A stretch of 64,000 nt of DNA from Oceanidesulfovibrio indonesiensis (lineage in GTDB: Bacteria; Desulfobacterota; Desulfovibrionia; Desulfovibrionales; Desulfovibrionaceae). Shown here piece by piece: positions 44,233 to 53,921 of the stretch. Made by a program: the position numbers and the translations under genes. Location of the stretch: positions 124,001 through 188,000 of the forward strand of contig NZ_QMIE01000001.1 in NCBI RefSeq assembly GCF_007625075.1, written 5' to 3'. The notes under the pieces are model-generated. The model did no database searches, had not been told where the DNA came from, and saw only the letters and a list, made by a program, of their open reading frames with translations. The stretch's first letter is position 1. Every line of letters starts with the position of its first letter.

Positions 44233-45675
44233 CTAGCTGACCCACGCGGCGAGAACCGATTCCACCAGGGCCGCGGCCTGGGCCAGCGACTCCTGCGAGG
44301 CGTTCTCGTTCTCCACGTAGAGCTGGATGAACCCGGCCAGAGGACGCGCGCATGGAGGGCGTCTTTTCCAGAAATCCTCAGGCAGCGGCGCCGGTACTGC
44401 GGATTTTCTGATGAAGTCCGTTAACTCCCGGAGCAGGGTGCGCAAAGCGCGGAGCAGCGCGCGGTCGAGCCTGGGGAAACATTCGGCCAGACGAGTGCGG
44501 GTGGCGCGGAGTCGTTCCTGGTCCCATAGACCGAAATGGGCGCCGAACGCCGCGTGCCAGAAGAGGCTGACCAGCTCCCGCGCCGCGGCCGGTGGTCGTC
44601 CGGCCAGGGATGTGATGCGATGGAGGCCGTCCGCATCCCTGCCTGTGGCGAAGAATCGGATTCTGCGGAAATTGACGGATTCCAGCGAGTTGTTCTTGCG
44701 GAGCGCGGAGGGGACAGGCGCCTCCACGAGCTTCTGCGCGAGCATGGCCGTGCGTCCTGGTTGGAACCGATCCCGGCAGGCATGGTCGAGGCCGGCATGG
44801 CATTCCCAGCAGCCAACGCAGGACAGGGACGTCTGGAGCACGGCGTGGCCCGGGGAATGCGGCGCCGTCTCCCGCGGGTTCACCGGCCCCATGGAGAGGT
44901 CCATGGTCTTCACGCCGGTCCAGGACATGAGGTGCATGGGGCCGGTGTCCGGGGTGATGAACTGGGCGAGGCCCTGGCCCGCCTTGACCAGTCCGGGAAG
45001 GTCGAACCTGCCGGCCAGGTTGGGCGGTTTGGAGCGGCTGAGCTTGCGCGCCTCCCGGGCAAGGGGGACGTCATCCGGTCCGCCGAAGAACATGGGCCGC
45101 AACCCCCGGTGCACCAGGGCGTCGGCCAACTGCGCGAAGAAACCGGGGTCGGGTCGCTTTTCCGGCTGGCTCGCGCCGACGAACAATCCCACGCTGCGGC
45201 TTTCCGAACCGAGGTGCCGGGGCGGAGGAAAACGCGTCGCCGCGATGTCGGCCAGGGGGATGACGTCGAGGGCGTTCATGTCCGCCCAGTGGAAGCGGTT
45301 GTGGCGGTTGTTGTGCACCAGACTGGCGCGGTAGAGCTGGAAGTTGCCGCGCACGTAGGAGGCGCCGTCCTTTTCCACCGGCCCCACGACCTCCTCGGCC
45401 CGAACCTGGCCGGCGAGCCTTGCCGCCTCGGGCCTGTGGCTCAGGTTGACGACCAGTTCGTAACGCTGGTCGAGCATCCCTTGCAGGCTGGACCAGGACA
45501 GGTAGGTGGCCGGCGGACTGACGGGCACGAGCTGTCTGGAAAACCGCTCTTCGGCCGCCACCCAGATGGGATGTCCGGGAAATCGCCGGCCCAGCCACAG
45601 GAGCAACGGGAAGGTGAGGATGATGTCCCCCATGCGCTGGAGCTGGAGGACGAGGATGGGGGGCTTGCCTGCCAT
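44233..45675 (-). CDS. Glycosyltransferase family 9 (heptosyltransferase-like)
   Basis: 480 aa. The N-terminal half has the GT9 features LVLQLQRMGDIILTFPLLLWL and GLFVGASQPEKRPD, and the nucleotide-sugar half ITPDTGPMHLMSWTG, as in ADP-heptose transferases. A CVGCWECHAGLDHAC cysteine cluster follows. The C-terminal ~150 residues are helical and not part of the usual GT9 fold. It lies among flagellar genes downstream of a second glycosyltransferase. Flagellin or LPS glycosylation are both possible; neither is proven by the sequence. Confidence 0.85.
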   Translation of the reverse strand: MAGKPPILVLQLQRMGDIILTFPLLLWLGRRFPGHPIWVAAEERFSRQLVPVSPPATYLSWSSLQGMLDQRYELVVNLSHRPEAARLAGQVRAEEVVGPVEKDGASYVRGNFQLYRASLVHNNRHNRFHWADMNALDVIPLADIAATRFPPPRHLGSESRSVGLFVGASQPEKRPDPGFFAQLADALVHRGLRPMFFGGPDDVPLAREARKLSRSKPPNLAGRFDLPGLVKAGQGLAQFITPDTGPMHLMSWTGVKTMDLSMGPVNPRETAPHSPGHAVLQTSLSCVGCWECHAGLDHACRDRFQPGRTAMLAQKLVEAPVPSALRKNNSLESVNFRRIRFFATGRDADGLHRITSLAGRPPAAARELVSLFWHAAFGAHFGLWDQERLRATRTRLAECFPRLDRALLRALRTLLRELTDFIRKSAVPAPLPEDFWKRRPPCARPLAGFIQLYVENENASQESLAQAAALVESVLAAWVS

Positions 45676-45787
45676 GACGGCTCTTTACCGGTGATTCCCT
45701 GCCAGGGCAAATGGGCTGCAAGGAGTGCATCCTGAGGACCAGTTCCCCAGCCCCTCTGCCGGGGGGCCAATGTACCCTGGACCAATA

Positions 45788-45911
45788 TATTACTGGGAGC
45801 AGAAAATTCTTACATTTTCGCGCCCCAGTTATAAGGACGCCACGCTCCAGGCGGGGCCACGCGGCGAATGCCGCGGGAGCAAGAAGTTAAAATTTCTTGC
45901 TCCCAATAATA
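45788..45911. repeat. 124-bp element with terminal inverted repeats (copy B)
   Basis: An inverted copy of the element at 9153-9278. The ends are TATTACTGGGAGCA (45788-45801) and TGCTCCCAATAATA (45898-45911, one mismatch to a perfect inverse). It shares the internal block CCACGCTCCAGGCGGGGCC exactly with copy A read on the other strand, and the GGGAGCAAGAA/TTCTTGCTCCC stem. It occupies the gap between two glycosyltransferase genes. No open frame. Confidence 0.85.
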
Positions 45912-45968
45912 GGTTCGGGGAGCTATGCCTTCTGGTGGGAGTATGTGGGCGAAACTCTCAAGCTATCA

Positions 45969-47735
<1,767 letters not shown>

Positions 47736-48491
47736 CTACCAGCTTCTCTTGTCCGGTTGGTGGAAGAAAAACTCGATCCGGTCGTTGGCCTTCCGGTTTT
47801 CTTCCGTGGTGTTGGGCAGCAGTGGCAGCGTGTCCGCATAGCCTACAGCCTTGAGACGCCCTGAGGAGATGCCGCCTTTGTCCATGATGCGCCGGAGCGC
47901 CGCGGCGGCGCGCGCCGAGGAGAGCTCCCAGTTCGTGGGGTAGACGTTGCCAGGGGAAGGGGCGTTGTCCGTATTGCCGCGGACCACCACATTATAGTTG
48001 TGGTCTTCCAGTATGCGCAGAACGGAGTCGAAGTATTTGTCTGCGCCTGGCTTGAGTTCCACCGTGCCGGGTTCGAATATCTCGTCGTTGGGAACGCGCA
48101 TGATGACGCCGTCGTCTTCCGTTGTGATGCTCATACTGTCGTCCAGGTTCAGTTTCTTGGACAGCTGCTTCATCTGGAGGACCATGCCGAGCACGGCTTT
48201 TTCGTCCTGTTCGAGCTCCATTTCCTTGCGCTCGTACCGGGTAGGCGAAAAGGCGGCGAAAGGCGCGTCCTCCCGCTTTATCTGGATGCCGAAAGCTTCC
48301 TTGATGGAGCCCATGAGCGTTTCGAACTTGGATACATCATGCTTGGCGAATGAAAGCAACAGCACGAAGAAGCACAGGAGCAGGGTCATCATGTCCGCAA
48401 AGGTCGCCATCCAGATGGGCAGCCCTTCTTCAGTGGGAGCTTCGTGGCTCTTTTTCTTCTGCGGCGGCGGCGCCGGCTTCTTGCGGGGCAT
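47736..48491 (-). CDS. motB: Flagellar motor stator protein MotB
   Basis: The stator subunit that binds peptidoglycan and carries the ion-binding Asp. 251 aa: a short basic N-terminus, one membrane helix (WMATFADMMTLLLCFFVLLLSF) with Asp33, a linker/plug region, and a C-terminal OmpA-like peptidoglycan-binding domain (VVVRGNTDNAPSPG ... NWELSSARAAAALRRIM ... ANDRIEFFFHQ). The start is the ATG at 48491. It is separated from motA by 162 bp filled with a palindromic repeat, whereas motAB genes normally abut. Confidence 0.95.
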   Translation of the reverse strand: MPRKKPAPPPQKKKSHEAPTEEGLPIWMATFADMMTLLLCFFVLLLSFAKHDVSKFETLMGSIKEAFGIQIKREDAPFAAFSPTRYERKEMELEQDEKAVLGMVLQMKQLSKKLNLDDSMSITTEDDGVIMRVPNDEIFEPGTVELKPGADKYFDSVLRILEDHNYNVVVRGNTDNAPSPGNVYPTNWELSSARAAAALRRIMDKGGISSGRLKAVGYADTLPLLPNTTEENRKANDRIEFFFHQPDKRSW

Positions 48492-48507
48492 GGCCTCGCT
48501 CCTCCAG

Positions 48508-48629
48508 GAGGCTGTTGCAAAACGGCCTGCTGTTGCGTTGCTTCAGAAAAATCAAGCACTCACGTGCTGAAAGTGTGCTATGACCCTGATCTTTTTCGCG
48601 CCGTGCGCTCGATACTTTTATCAGCCTGC
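48508..48629. repeat. Palindromic intergenic repeat between motA and motB
   Basis: The element begins GAGGCTGTTGCAAAA and ends TACTTTTATCAGCCTGC, a near-inverse. The centre folds as AAAAATCA/TGATCTTTTT enclosing AGCACTCAC/GTGTGCT. It resembles the roughly 120-bp palindromic repeats with a GGCTGTTGCAAAA end that are dispersed in deltaproteobacterial genomes (recalled, not searched). It has no coding capacity. Confidence 0.65.
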
Positions 48630-48653
48630 TGCCAGCACTTTTCCGCCTGCCAG

Positions 48654-49406
48654 CTAGGGATTCTCGCGCTGGCTGGGGGCCAGGTACGATGCGAGCTTTT
48701 CCTTGAGGATGTTCGGGTGCTCGCCGCTGAGAATGGAGAGCACGCCTTCCGTGGTGATTTCCATGTGGTGCGCCTCTTCCTGGGAGCGTTCGGCGAGCTT
48801 GTTGGCCATGGGCAGGAAAAAAACGTTGGCGAGCACGGCGCCATAGAAAGTGGTGAGCAATGCCACGGCCATGGCCGGCCCGATGGCGGACGGGTCTTCC
48901 AGGTTCTGGAGCATGCGCACAAGGCCGATGAGGGTCCCGATCATGCCGAAGGCCGGGGAGAACGTGCCCATACCCTTGAACACGTTCTGGCCGGTGCGGT
49001 GGCGTTTGATCATGGACTGAATTTCGGACTCCATGACGGAGCGCACCACGCTTTCGTCGGTTCCGTCCGCCACCAGCAGCACGCCGCGGGCCATGAAGGG
49101 ATCTTCGAGCGAGACCTTTTCGAGGGCGACGAGGCTTTCCTTGCGCGCAGTCTCAGCCAGACTGACGAGCCGGGCGATGTTTTCCTGCGGATCTGGAGAG
49201 GACCCCAGAAAGGTTTTCATCGCAACCTTGAAAGAGCTCAGAACAGTCTTGAGCGGGAACATGACAAAAGTCACGGCGAAGGTGCCGCCGATGACGATGA
49301 GCACGGAGGGTATGTCGATGAACCCGCCGATGCCGCCGCCCATGGCGATGGCGCCGACAATGAGGCCCGAGGCCCCCAGGAGGCCTATGAGTGTTGCGAT
49401 ATCCAT
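48654..49406 (-). CDS. motA: Flagellar motor stator protein MotA
   Basis: A four-helix membrane protein that forms the ion channel with MotB and pushes on FliG. The 250-aa protein shows IGGFIDIPSVLIVIGGTFAV, GMGTFSPAFGMIGTLIGLV (the conserved channel helix) and PMANKLAERSQEEAHHMEI. The sequence is closer to the PomA/MotA1 style, which can be sodium- or proton-driven; ion type cannot be decided here. No clear Shine-Dalgarno precedes the start; 11 bp from the fapA stop suggests translational coupling. Confidence 0.95.
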   Translation of the reverse strand: MDIATLIGLLGASGLIVGAIAMGGGIGGFIDIPSVLIVIGGTFAVTFVMFPLKTVLSSFKVAMKTFLGSSPDPQENIARLVSLAETARKESLVALEKVSLEDPFMARGVLLVADGTDESVVRSVMESEIQSMIKRHRTGQNVFKGMGTFSPAFGMIGTLIGLVRMLQNLEDPSAIGPAMAVALLTTFYGAVLANVFFLPMANKLAERSQEEAHHMEITTEGVLSILSGEHPNILKEKLASYLAPSQRENP

Positions 49407-49417
49407 TGGGGAAGGAG

Positions 49418-50539
49418 CTAGGATGCAGCTGGAATAAGGTCGAAAACGGCGAGTTGACCGTCACTGTCGAGACGGATTCGCGACGGTCCAAGGTACTCGT
49501 CGATGAACAGACAGGACTTGCCCAGGGTGATTACTACGCCCGGGCGGATTTCGCCTTCAACTATCACCTGGTGGTGTTCCGGGGCAGCGGGTGCTTTTTC
49601 GACTTCCTCGATCAACATGTCGCGCCGTTTCTGGAGCAGGCGCTTGCGGCGCTGGACCTGTTCGATCTTGGCGCCGTATTCGCTCGCGAGCGTCGGCCCG
49701 AAGGTAATTTGTTCGCCGTAGTATTCCAGGCGATCGTCAATTTCGTGCAACTGGTCTGTTACCATTTCGAGTCCGATAATGTGCTTCGGGTTCTGCCCGA
49801 GCACGATGCTGGTCGTGGTTCCCGTACCTCCGCCGAGCTGTTGGCGGACGAGGAGTTTTTTCCCGACGACCGTTTGCCCACCCTGCAGGCGCCCTTCCAC
49901 CAGGATGTTCTCTCCGGCGGCGAGGTGGCAATGCAAGGCCGAGCCGTCCACGCGGATATTCCGCCCGGCAATAAGCTGAGCGTTTTCGCAAAAGGCGGCT
50001 CGCATATCCTTCTGAGCAGTCAGAGAGCACCTCTTTTGCCCTTTGATGCCGCCTTGCGCAAGTATGGAGCCATGGGTCCGTAATTCGGCGCCCTCGATGA
50101 TGTCCAACACCTTAATATTGCGTGCCTTCAAACAGAAACCCGAGCGAACGGCCCCGTGTACGACAATGTCTCCGTAGAAGGTGATGTTGCCTGTGTGGAA
50201 GTCTACATCCCTGCGGACATTGAGCAAATCATGTACGTGGATGAGTCCGTCGTTCCGGAACACGTAGCCGCTCACGTTGGCCAGCAGGCGGCGTTCATTG
50301 TCGGGATCCACCACCGTGTTCACGCCTGCCGGGAGCACCGGTTCATCGATCATGAACCTGTCATCCGCATCAGGCCCTGCTTCCTGCATATCGACGATTT
50401 CCGCCAGGAGTTGACTTTTGGTCACATTCTGCACGTACCCCAGGTCGTAGTGGTCCACACCGCCGTCGGTGCGCTCTCGCGGTGTGAGTCGGAAGTGGTC
50501 GAAGTCCGGGTCGAAGTAGTGGCGGAGATAGTAGGGCAT
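49418..50539 (-). CDS. FapA/DUF342-family protein
   Basis: 373 aa. A polymer-forming right-handed beta-helix region occupies the middle (FHTGNITFYGDIVVHGAVRSGF, VDGSALHCHLAAGENILVEGRLQGG; key repeats GNITFYGDIVVHG and AAGENILVEG), followed by a coiled coil (EQVQRRKRLLQKRRDMLIEEVE). This is the architecture of DUF342/FapA (flagellar assembly protein A), linked to flagellar positioning in Vibrio. A typical N-terminal domain is present in short form. It is encoded between the STAS protein (16 bp) and motA (11 bp), consistent with a role in flagellar placement or number. Confidence 0.85.
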   Translation of the reverse strand: MPYYLRHYFDPDFDHFRLTPRERTDGGVDHYDLGYVQNVTKSQLLAEIVDMQEAGPDADDRFMIDEPVLPAGVNTVVDPDNERRLLANVSGYVFRNDGLIHVHDLLNVRRDVDFHTGNITFYGDIVVHGAVRSGFCLKARNIKVLDIIEGAELRTHGSILAQGGIKGQKRCSLTAQKDMRAAFCENAQLIAGRNIRVDGSALHCHLAAGENILVEGRLQGGQTVVGKKLLVRQQLGGGTGTTTSIVLGQNPKHIIGLEMVTDQLHEIDDRLEYYGEQITFGPTLASEYGAKIEQVQRRKRLLQKRRDMLIEEVEKAPAAPEHHQVIVEGEIRPGVVITLGKSCLFIDEYLGPSRIRLDSDGQLAVFDLIPAAS

Positions 50540-50555
50540 GCGATTCGTTCAGGGG

Positions 50556-50909
50556 TCATGGTGTCAACGATTCGAGGATCGTGTCGAGTTCTTCGTCGCT
50601 TTCCAGGCGGTCGAAAAAACGTTCGAGTTTCACCAGGGAGAGGATACGACGGACCTTGGGGCTGGGGTTGAGCAGGTAGAATTGCTTGCCCTGGGAGCGC
50701 AGACGCGTTGCGTTGGCTGCCAGAAAGCCGATGCCCGAACTGTCCATGAACGTGGTGGCGGAGAGATCCACAGCAACGACATGACAAGCCGGATCGTCCA
50801 GGATGGAGACGAGCTTGCGCTTGAGCATGTCCGTGAACTCCAGGCTGAGCTCGCCTTCAATGTCTATGCGAACCAGAGGAGGACGCTTGGTTATCCGGAA
50901 AGGTTCCAT
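50556..50909 (-). CDS. STAS-domain anti-sigma-factor antagonist (RsbV/SpoIIAA-like)
   Basis: A 117-aa single STAS domain. The phosphorylation motif is intact: VDLSATTFMDSSGIGFL with Ser57/58 in the DSSG loop. In partner-switching systems the unphosphorylated form binds the kinase/anti-sigma partner and releases its target. The ATG at 50909 follows GGAGAG and lies inside the 3' end of the kinase gene (19-bp overlap). Clearly the third member of the phosphatase-kinase-antagonist trio here. Confidence 0.92.
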   Translation of the reverse strand: MEPFRITKRPPLVRIDIEGELSLEFTDMLKRKLVSILDDPACHVVAVDLSATTFMDSSGIGFLAANATRLRSQGKQFYLLNPSPKVRRILSLVKLERFFDRLESDEELDTILESLTP

Positions 50910-51361
50910 CGACTCTCCTCGACGCGCATTTTGAGGTACACGCTGTTGCGGTTGCCTTCGCGCTTGAGCTCGAATTCGTCGGCCAGCGCGGACATGATGA
51001 ACAGCCCCCGGCCGCCCTCGGCTTCCGGGCTGGCGTTTTTGATGTCCACGGGCCATTCCGGGAAACCGCATCCCCAGTCCGAGACTTCGATCTCTATGGT
51101 CCGGCCTTCTGTGAGCGTAATGTCGACCTGCACGAGCTGCTCCGGCGTGAACGGTTCCTTGGCGTAGGCGTGGCGGACCACGTTGGCGCATGCCTCCGAG
51201 AGGCTCAGGTCGATGTTGTACAAAAGCTCGCGGTCCGAGATGGCGTCGCTCAGGATGCATATGACAGCCTTGGCCAGCCGCCTGCTCGCCGTGGGGCTGG
51301 CCTGGGTTCTGAGCATGAACTGTTGCTTGTTTTCCTGGAATATTCGCGTGTTGTCAGTCAT
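50891..51361 (-). CDS. RsbW/SpoIIAB-like serine kinase (anti-sigma factor type)
   Basis: A 156-aa GHKL ATPase: N box LSEACANVVRHAY, G1 box EVSDWGCGFPEW and G2 EGGRGLFIMSAL. Such kinases phosphorylate a STAS antagonist on serine and sequester a sigma factor or another partner. The frame is open further upstream (to 51706), but the ATG at 51361 overlaps the phosphatase stop and begins the kinase fold. No sigma factor gene is adjacent, so the regulated target is not evident from the window. Confidence 0.88.
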   Translation of the reverse strand: MTDNTRIFQENKQQFMLRTQASPTASRRLAKAVICILSDAISDRELLYNIDLSLSEACANVVRHAYAKEPFTPEQLVQVDITLTEGRTIEIEVSDWGCGFPEWPVDIKNASPEAEGGRGLFIMSALADEFELKREGNRNSVYLKMRVEESRWNLSG

Positions 51362-52511
51362 TGACTTCTCCACGGTGCACCCAGAGGGCGGTGAGGTCGT
51401 CGCGAAACTTCGGTGGTTTGCCGCCGGCGGCCTTGAGGTTGGCGATAAGATCTTCCAGGAAGGAACTGCCCGCTGCAAGGAGGTTTTCGGCGAGATCCAT
51501 GAAATCATCGAGTTCGTAATAGACACCCGGCTCAGGCTCCCATTCGTAGAAGCCGTCCGTGAACAGGAAAAGGGAGTCGCCATTTTCGAACGGCAGGCTC
51601 CGTTTCGTGAAATCGATAGGGAAAAAGCCCAGCAGCGGATGCGTGGAGCCGAGTCGGAAGCATCCGTATCCTGTGGAATGAAGAAGGCCCGGGCAGTGGC
51701 CTGCATTGATGAACGACAGGGAGTTGTTCTGCAGGTCCAGGTCTGCCACGAAGGCGGTCACGAAATCGGACTCGTCGCCGATAATCTCCACGAGGTGGCG
51801 GTTGATGGTCCGTACTGTCTCTTCCAGGCTCAGAGCGTGCTCCTGCGAGAGCTTGAAGAGGGTGCGCACGATGGCCATGAGGAATGCGGCGCGGGCGCCA
51901 TGGCCGGAAACATCCGCGATGACGACGCGCAACACGTCGTCGCTGAGTGCTGAGTAGTCGAAGTAGTCGCCGCTCGCCTGGCCGGATGGGCGGTACAGGC
52001 TCTGGAGCTGCACATTCTCCAGATAGGGGCTCTCCTTGGGCAGCAGTCTGGTCTGCAGGGAGGCCAGCGTGTCTATCTCGCGCCGGGAGCGCTCCATGGA
52101 GTGGTGCAGGTCCCGCGTGAGCCGCACCTGTCTGGCGGCCACGCCGATACGCGCCAGCAGCTCCACCCTGTCGAACGGCTTGAGCAAAAAATCGTTGGCC
52201 CCCAGGTTCAGCGCTTTGGGCTTGACCTCCCGGGCGTTCTCCGCCGTGAGCATGATGATGAACGTCTGCTCGTCGCGGCGGATGCGGCGGATGTGCTCGA
52301 TGACGCCGAAGCCGTCCAGCCCCGGCATCACGATGTCCAGGAGCAGGATGTCCGGAGCGAAGGAGTCCAGCATGTCCAGAGCCTGGTGTCCGTCCCGGGC
52401 GGTCCGCACCTCGTACTGCTCTGCAAGTATCGCTTCCAGAGCCTGGCGCATGGTCCTGGAGTCGTCCACGACCAGAATCCTGATGGTTCGCTGCATGGAA
52501 TCCGTTGTCAT
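51354..52511 (-). CDS. Response-regulator PP2C phosphatase (RsbU/SpoIIE-like)
   Basis: 385 aa. An N-terminal receiver domain (RILVVDDSRTMRQALEAIL; phospho-acceptor Asp59 in LLLDIVMPGLDG; LLKPFD) is joined by a coiled linker (LHHSMERSRREIDTLASLQ) to a SpoIIE-type PP2C phosphatase with SGDYFDY, IADVSGHGARAAF and DDLTALWVH metal-binding motifs. An environmental or motility signal through a sensor kinase should control dephosphorylation of the STAS protein encoded two genes downstream. It overlaps dtd by 4 bp and the kinase gene by 8 bp. Confidence 0.92.
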   Translation of the reverse strand: MTTDSMQRTIRILVVDDSRTMRQALEAILAEQYEVRTARDGHQALDMLDSFAPDILLLDIVMPGLDGFGVIEHIRRIRRDEQTFIIMLTAENAREVKPKALNLGANDFLLKPFDRVELLARIGVAARQVRLTRDLHHSMERSRREIDTLASLQTRLLPKESPYLENVQLQSLYRPSGQASGDYFDYSALSDDVLRVVIADVSGHGARAAFLMAIVRTLFKLSQEHALSLEETVRTINRHLVEIIGDESDFVTAFVADLDLQNNSLSFINAGHCPGLLHSTGYGCFRLGSTHPLLGFFPIDFTKRSLPFENGDSLFLFTDGFYEWEPEPGVYYELDDFMDLAENLLAAGSSFLEDLIANLKAAGGKPPKFRDDLTALWVHRGEVND

Positions 52512-52978
52512 GCGAAGTCTGCGCCGTCCAGGGTTATGGTCACCGGTCCCCAGTTCACGAGTTCCACGTCCATGGCCGCGGCGAACACGCCTTGCTCGAC
52601 CACGCCGGCAGGATACGCCGCCCGGGCGTCATCCACGAAACGATCGAAAAGCAAGGAAGCCACATCCGGAGGGGCCGCGCCAGTGAAGGAAGGCCGGCGC
52701 CCCTTGCGGCAATCCGCGTACAGGGTGAACTGGGAGACGAGCAGCAAGCCGCCGCGCACGTCACGCAGGCTCAGGTTGAGCTTGCTGTCGTCGTCCGGGA
52801 AGATGCGCAGATCGAGCAGCTTTGAGAGCAGGCTGTTCCAGGCTTTCGTCTCCGGCAGGTCCGTACCGTCTCCGACGCCGAAGCCTACAAGAGCGAGGAT
52901 GCCGGTGCCGATTCTGCCCACGATCTCTTCATCCACAGTCACCTTTGCCTTTTTGACCCGCTGAGCCACAATCCTCAT
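52508..52978 (-). CDS. dtd: D-aminoacyl-tRNA deacylase
   Basis: Removes D-amino acids mischarged on tRNA, acting through a Gly-cisPro motif and the tRNA itself. The 156-aa protein has the two conserved motifs: SQFTLYADCRKGRRPSF (SQFTL type) and NWGPVTITLD (NXGPVT type), with N-terminal MRIVAQRVKKAKVTVD. It is the first gene of a long minus-strand run whose next members are the partner-switching genes; the overlapping ATGA makes them one operon. A functional link between dtd and motility is not obvious. Confidence 0.95.
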   Translation of the reverse strand: MRIVAQRVKKAKVTVDEEIVGRIGTGILALVGFGVGDGTDLPETKAWNSLLSKLLDLRIFPDDDSKLNLSLRDVRGGLLLVSQFTLYADCRKGRRPSFTGAAPPDVASLLFDRFVDDARAAYPAGVVEQGVFAAAMDVELVNWGPVTITLDGADFA

Positions 52979-53276
52979 GCTGTATCCGGTTCCTTCATCA
53001 GTTCCGTACGTTAAAGTGCGACAAAAGCAACTATGGGATTACCTCCCTCACTTGGCGCATACCCAAAGAATCTACAGCAGTAAAGGCGACAGGACTCCAA
53101 AAGACGTCGTGCGAGGGGTTGCCCTGGCAAGGGGATTGGGCCGCGCTGTTGTCCGGACAGAGGATTGCGGTAGTGCGCCATGAAAAGTTTGCGCGTTCTT
53201 CACGCGGCTGCAACACAAGCGACACCCATAGAACGGGTTCCGGGCTATCATGGCCGCGTTCCGCAAGGGGGCGACC

Positions 53277-53513
53277 ATGGCACTCGAACGGGAGAGCGGC
53301 CTGCCGTTATGGCGGCAGGTCCATGGCATCCTTCTCAAGGAGATCAACGGCGGCGTGTATCGGCCGGGCGAGCGGCTTCCTTCGGAAAGCTCGTTGTCCC
53401 GGCGCTTCCGCGTGGCTCGCCACACCATCCGCCGGGCGCTCCGGTCTCTGCAGGAGGCCGGCGTCGTGCGCACGGAGCGCGGTCGCGGCTCGATCATCCG
53501 GGACGAGGTCTGA
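53277..53513 (+). CDS. GntR-family DNA-binding domain only (short regulator)
   Basis: 78 aa: a single winged helix-turn-helix of GntR type (PLWRQVHGILLKEINGGVY, GERLPSESSLSRRFRVARHTIRRALRSLQ; recognition part SRRFRVARHTIRRAL). No effector-binding domain follows; the frame stops right after the wing (RGRGSIIRDEV). The start at 53277 has a GGGGG site; an upstream ATG at 53250 does not. It may be a truncated HutC/PhnF-type regulator or a genuine minimal one. The gene lies 400 bp upstream of the pentose-phosphate operon and could control it (inference). Confidence 0.75.
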   Translation: MALERESGLPLWRQVHGILLKEINGGVYRPGERLPSESSLSRRFRVARHTIRRALRSLQEAGVVRTERGRGSIIRDEV

Positions 53514-53921
53514 CCAGCTGATCTGCATCTGCGCTCCGGGTAATCTCACTGCGGGCAGAAAACCGCTGACAGCATGCACCAGGTCCCGAAAAGGGAATCG
53601 AATTTATCGGCTGCTGCACGAACGGTTGCAATGGCCGTGGTGAGCTGCTCCCCGCATCTGCCGCCGCGAATATCCCCATCTTCGGCCCGAAAAGCGAGCA
53701 CTGGAAGACTTTTCCGCCAGTGTTGCTCCATGCCGTCCCAGTATTCTCTGGTGCGCGCTGCAGTGTCATGGAAAAATTGGCAACTGCAGTGTCAGCCGCT
53801 TGCGTTGCGAGAAAAAGCGACCAAGTCCCGCCATACAGGTGGAAAGCGCCACCAAATGTGATACTGATGGGGTATCGCCCTTTTTCCGGCGGTAACGAAC
53901 CGACAATAATCGGGGGCAAGC
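53514..53921. other. Intergenic region upstream of gnd, no gene seen
   Basis: About 400 bp without a credible protein-coding frame. It contains GATAC-TGATGGG-GTATC (53860-53876), a small inverted repeat about 45 bp before gnd that might be an operator for the nearby GntR protein. No clear promoter could be picked out. Confidence 0.45.

Noticed and set aside
53574-53861. Short plus-strand frame between the GntR gene and gnd
   Set aside because: It has no ribosome site, a biased Ser/Arg composition and no recognisable motif.
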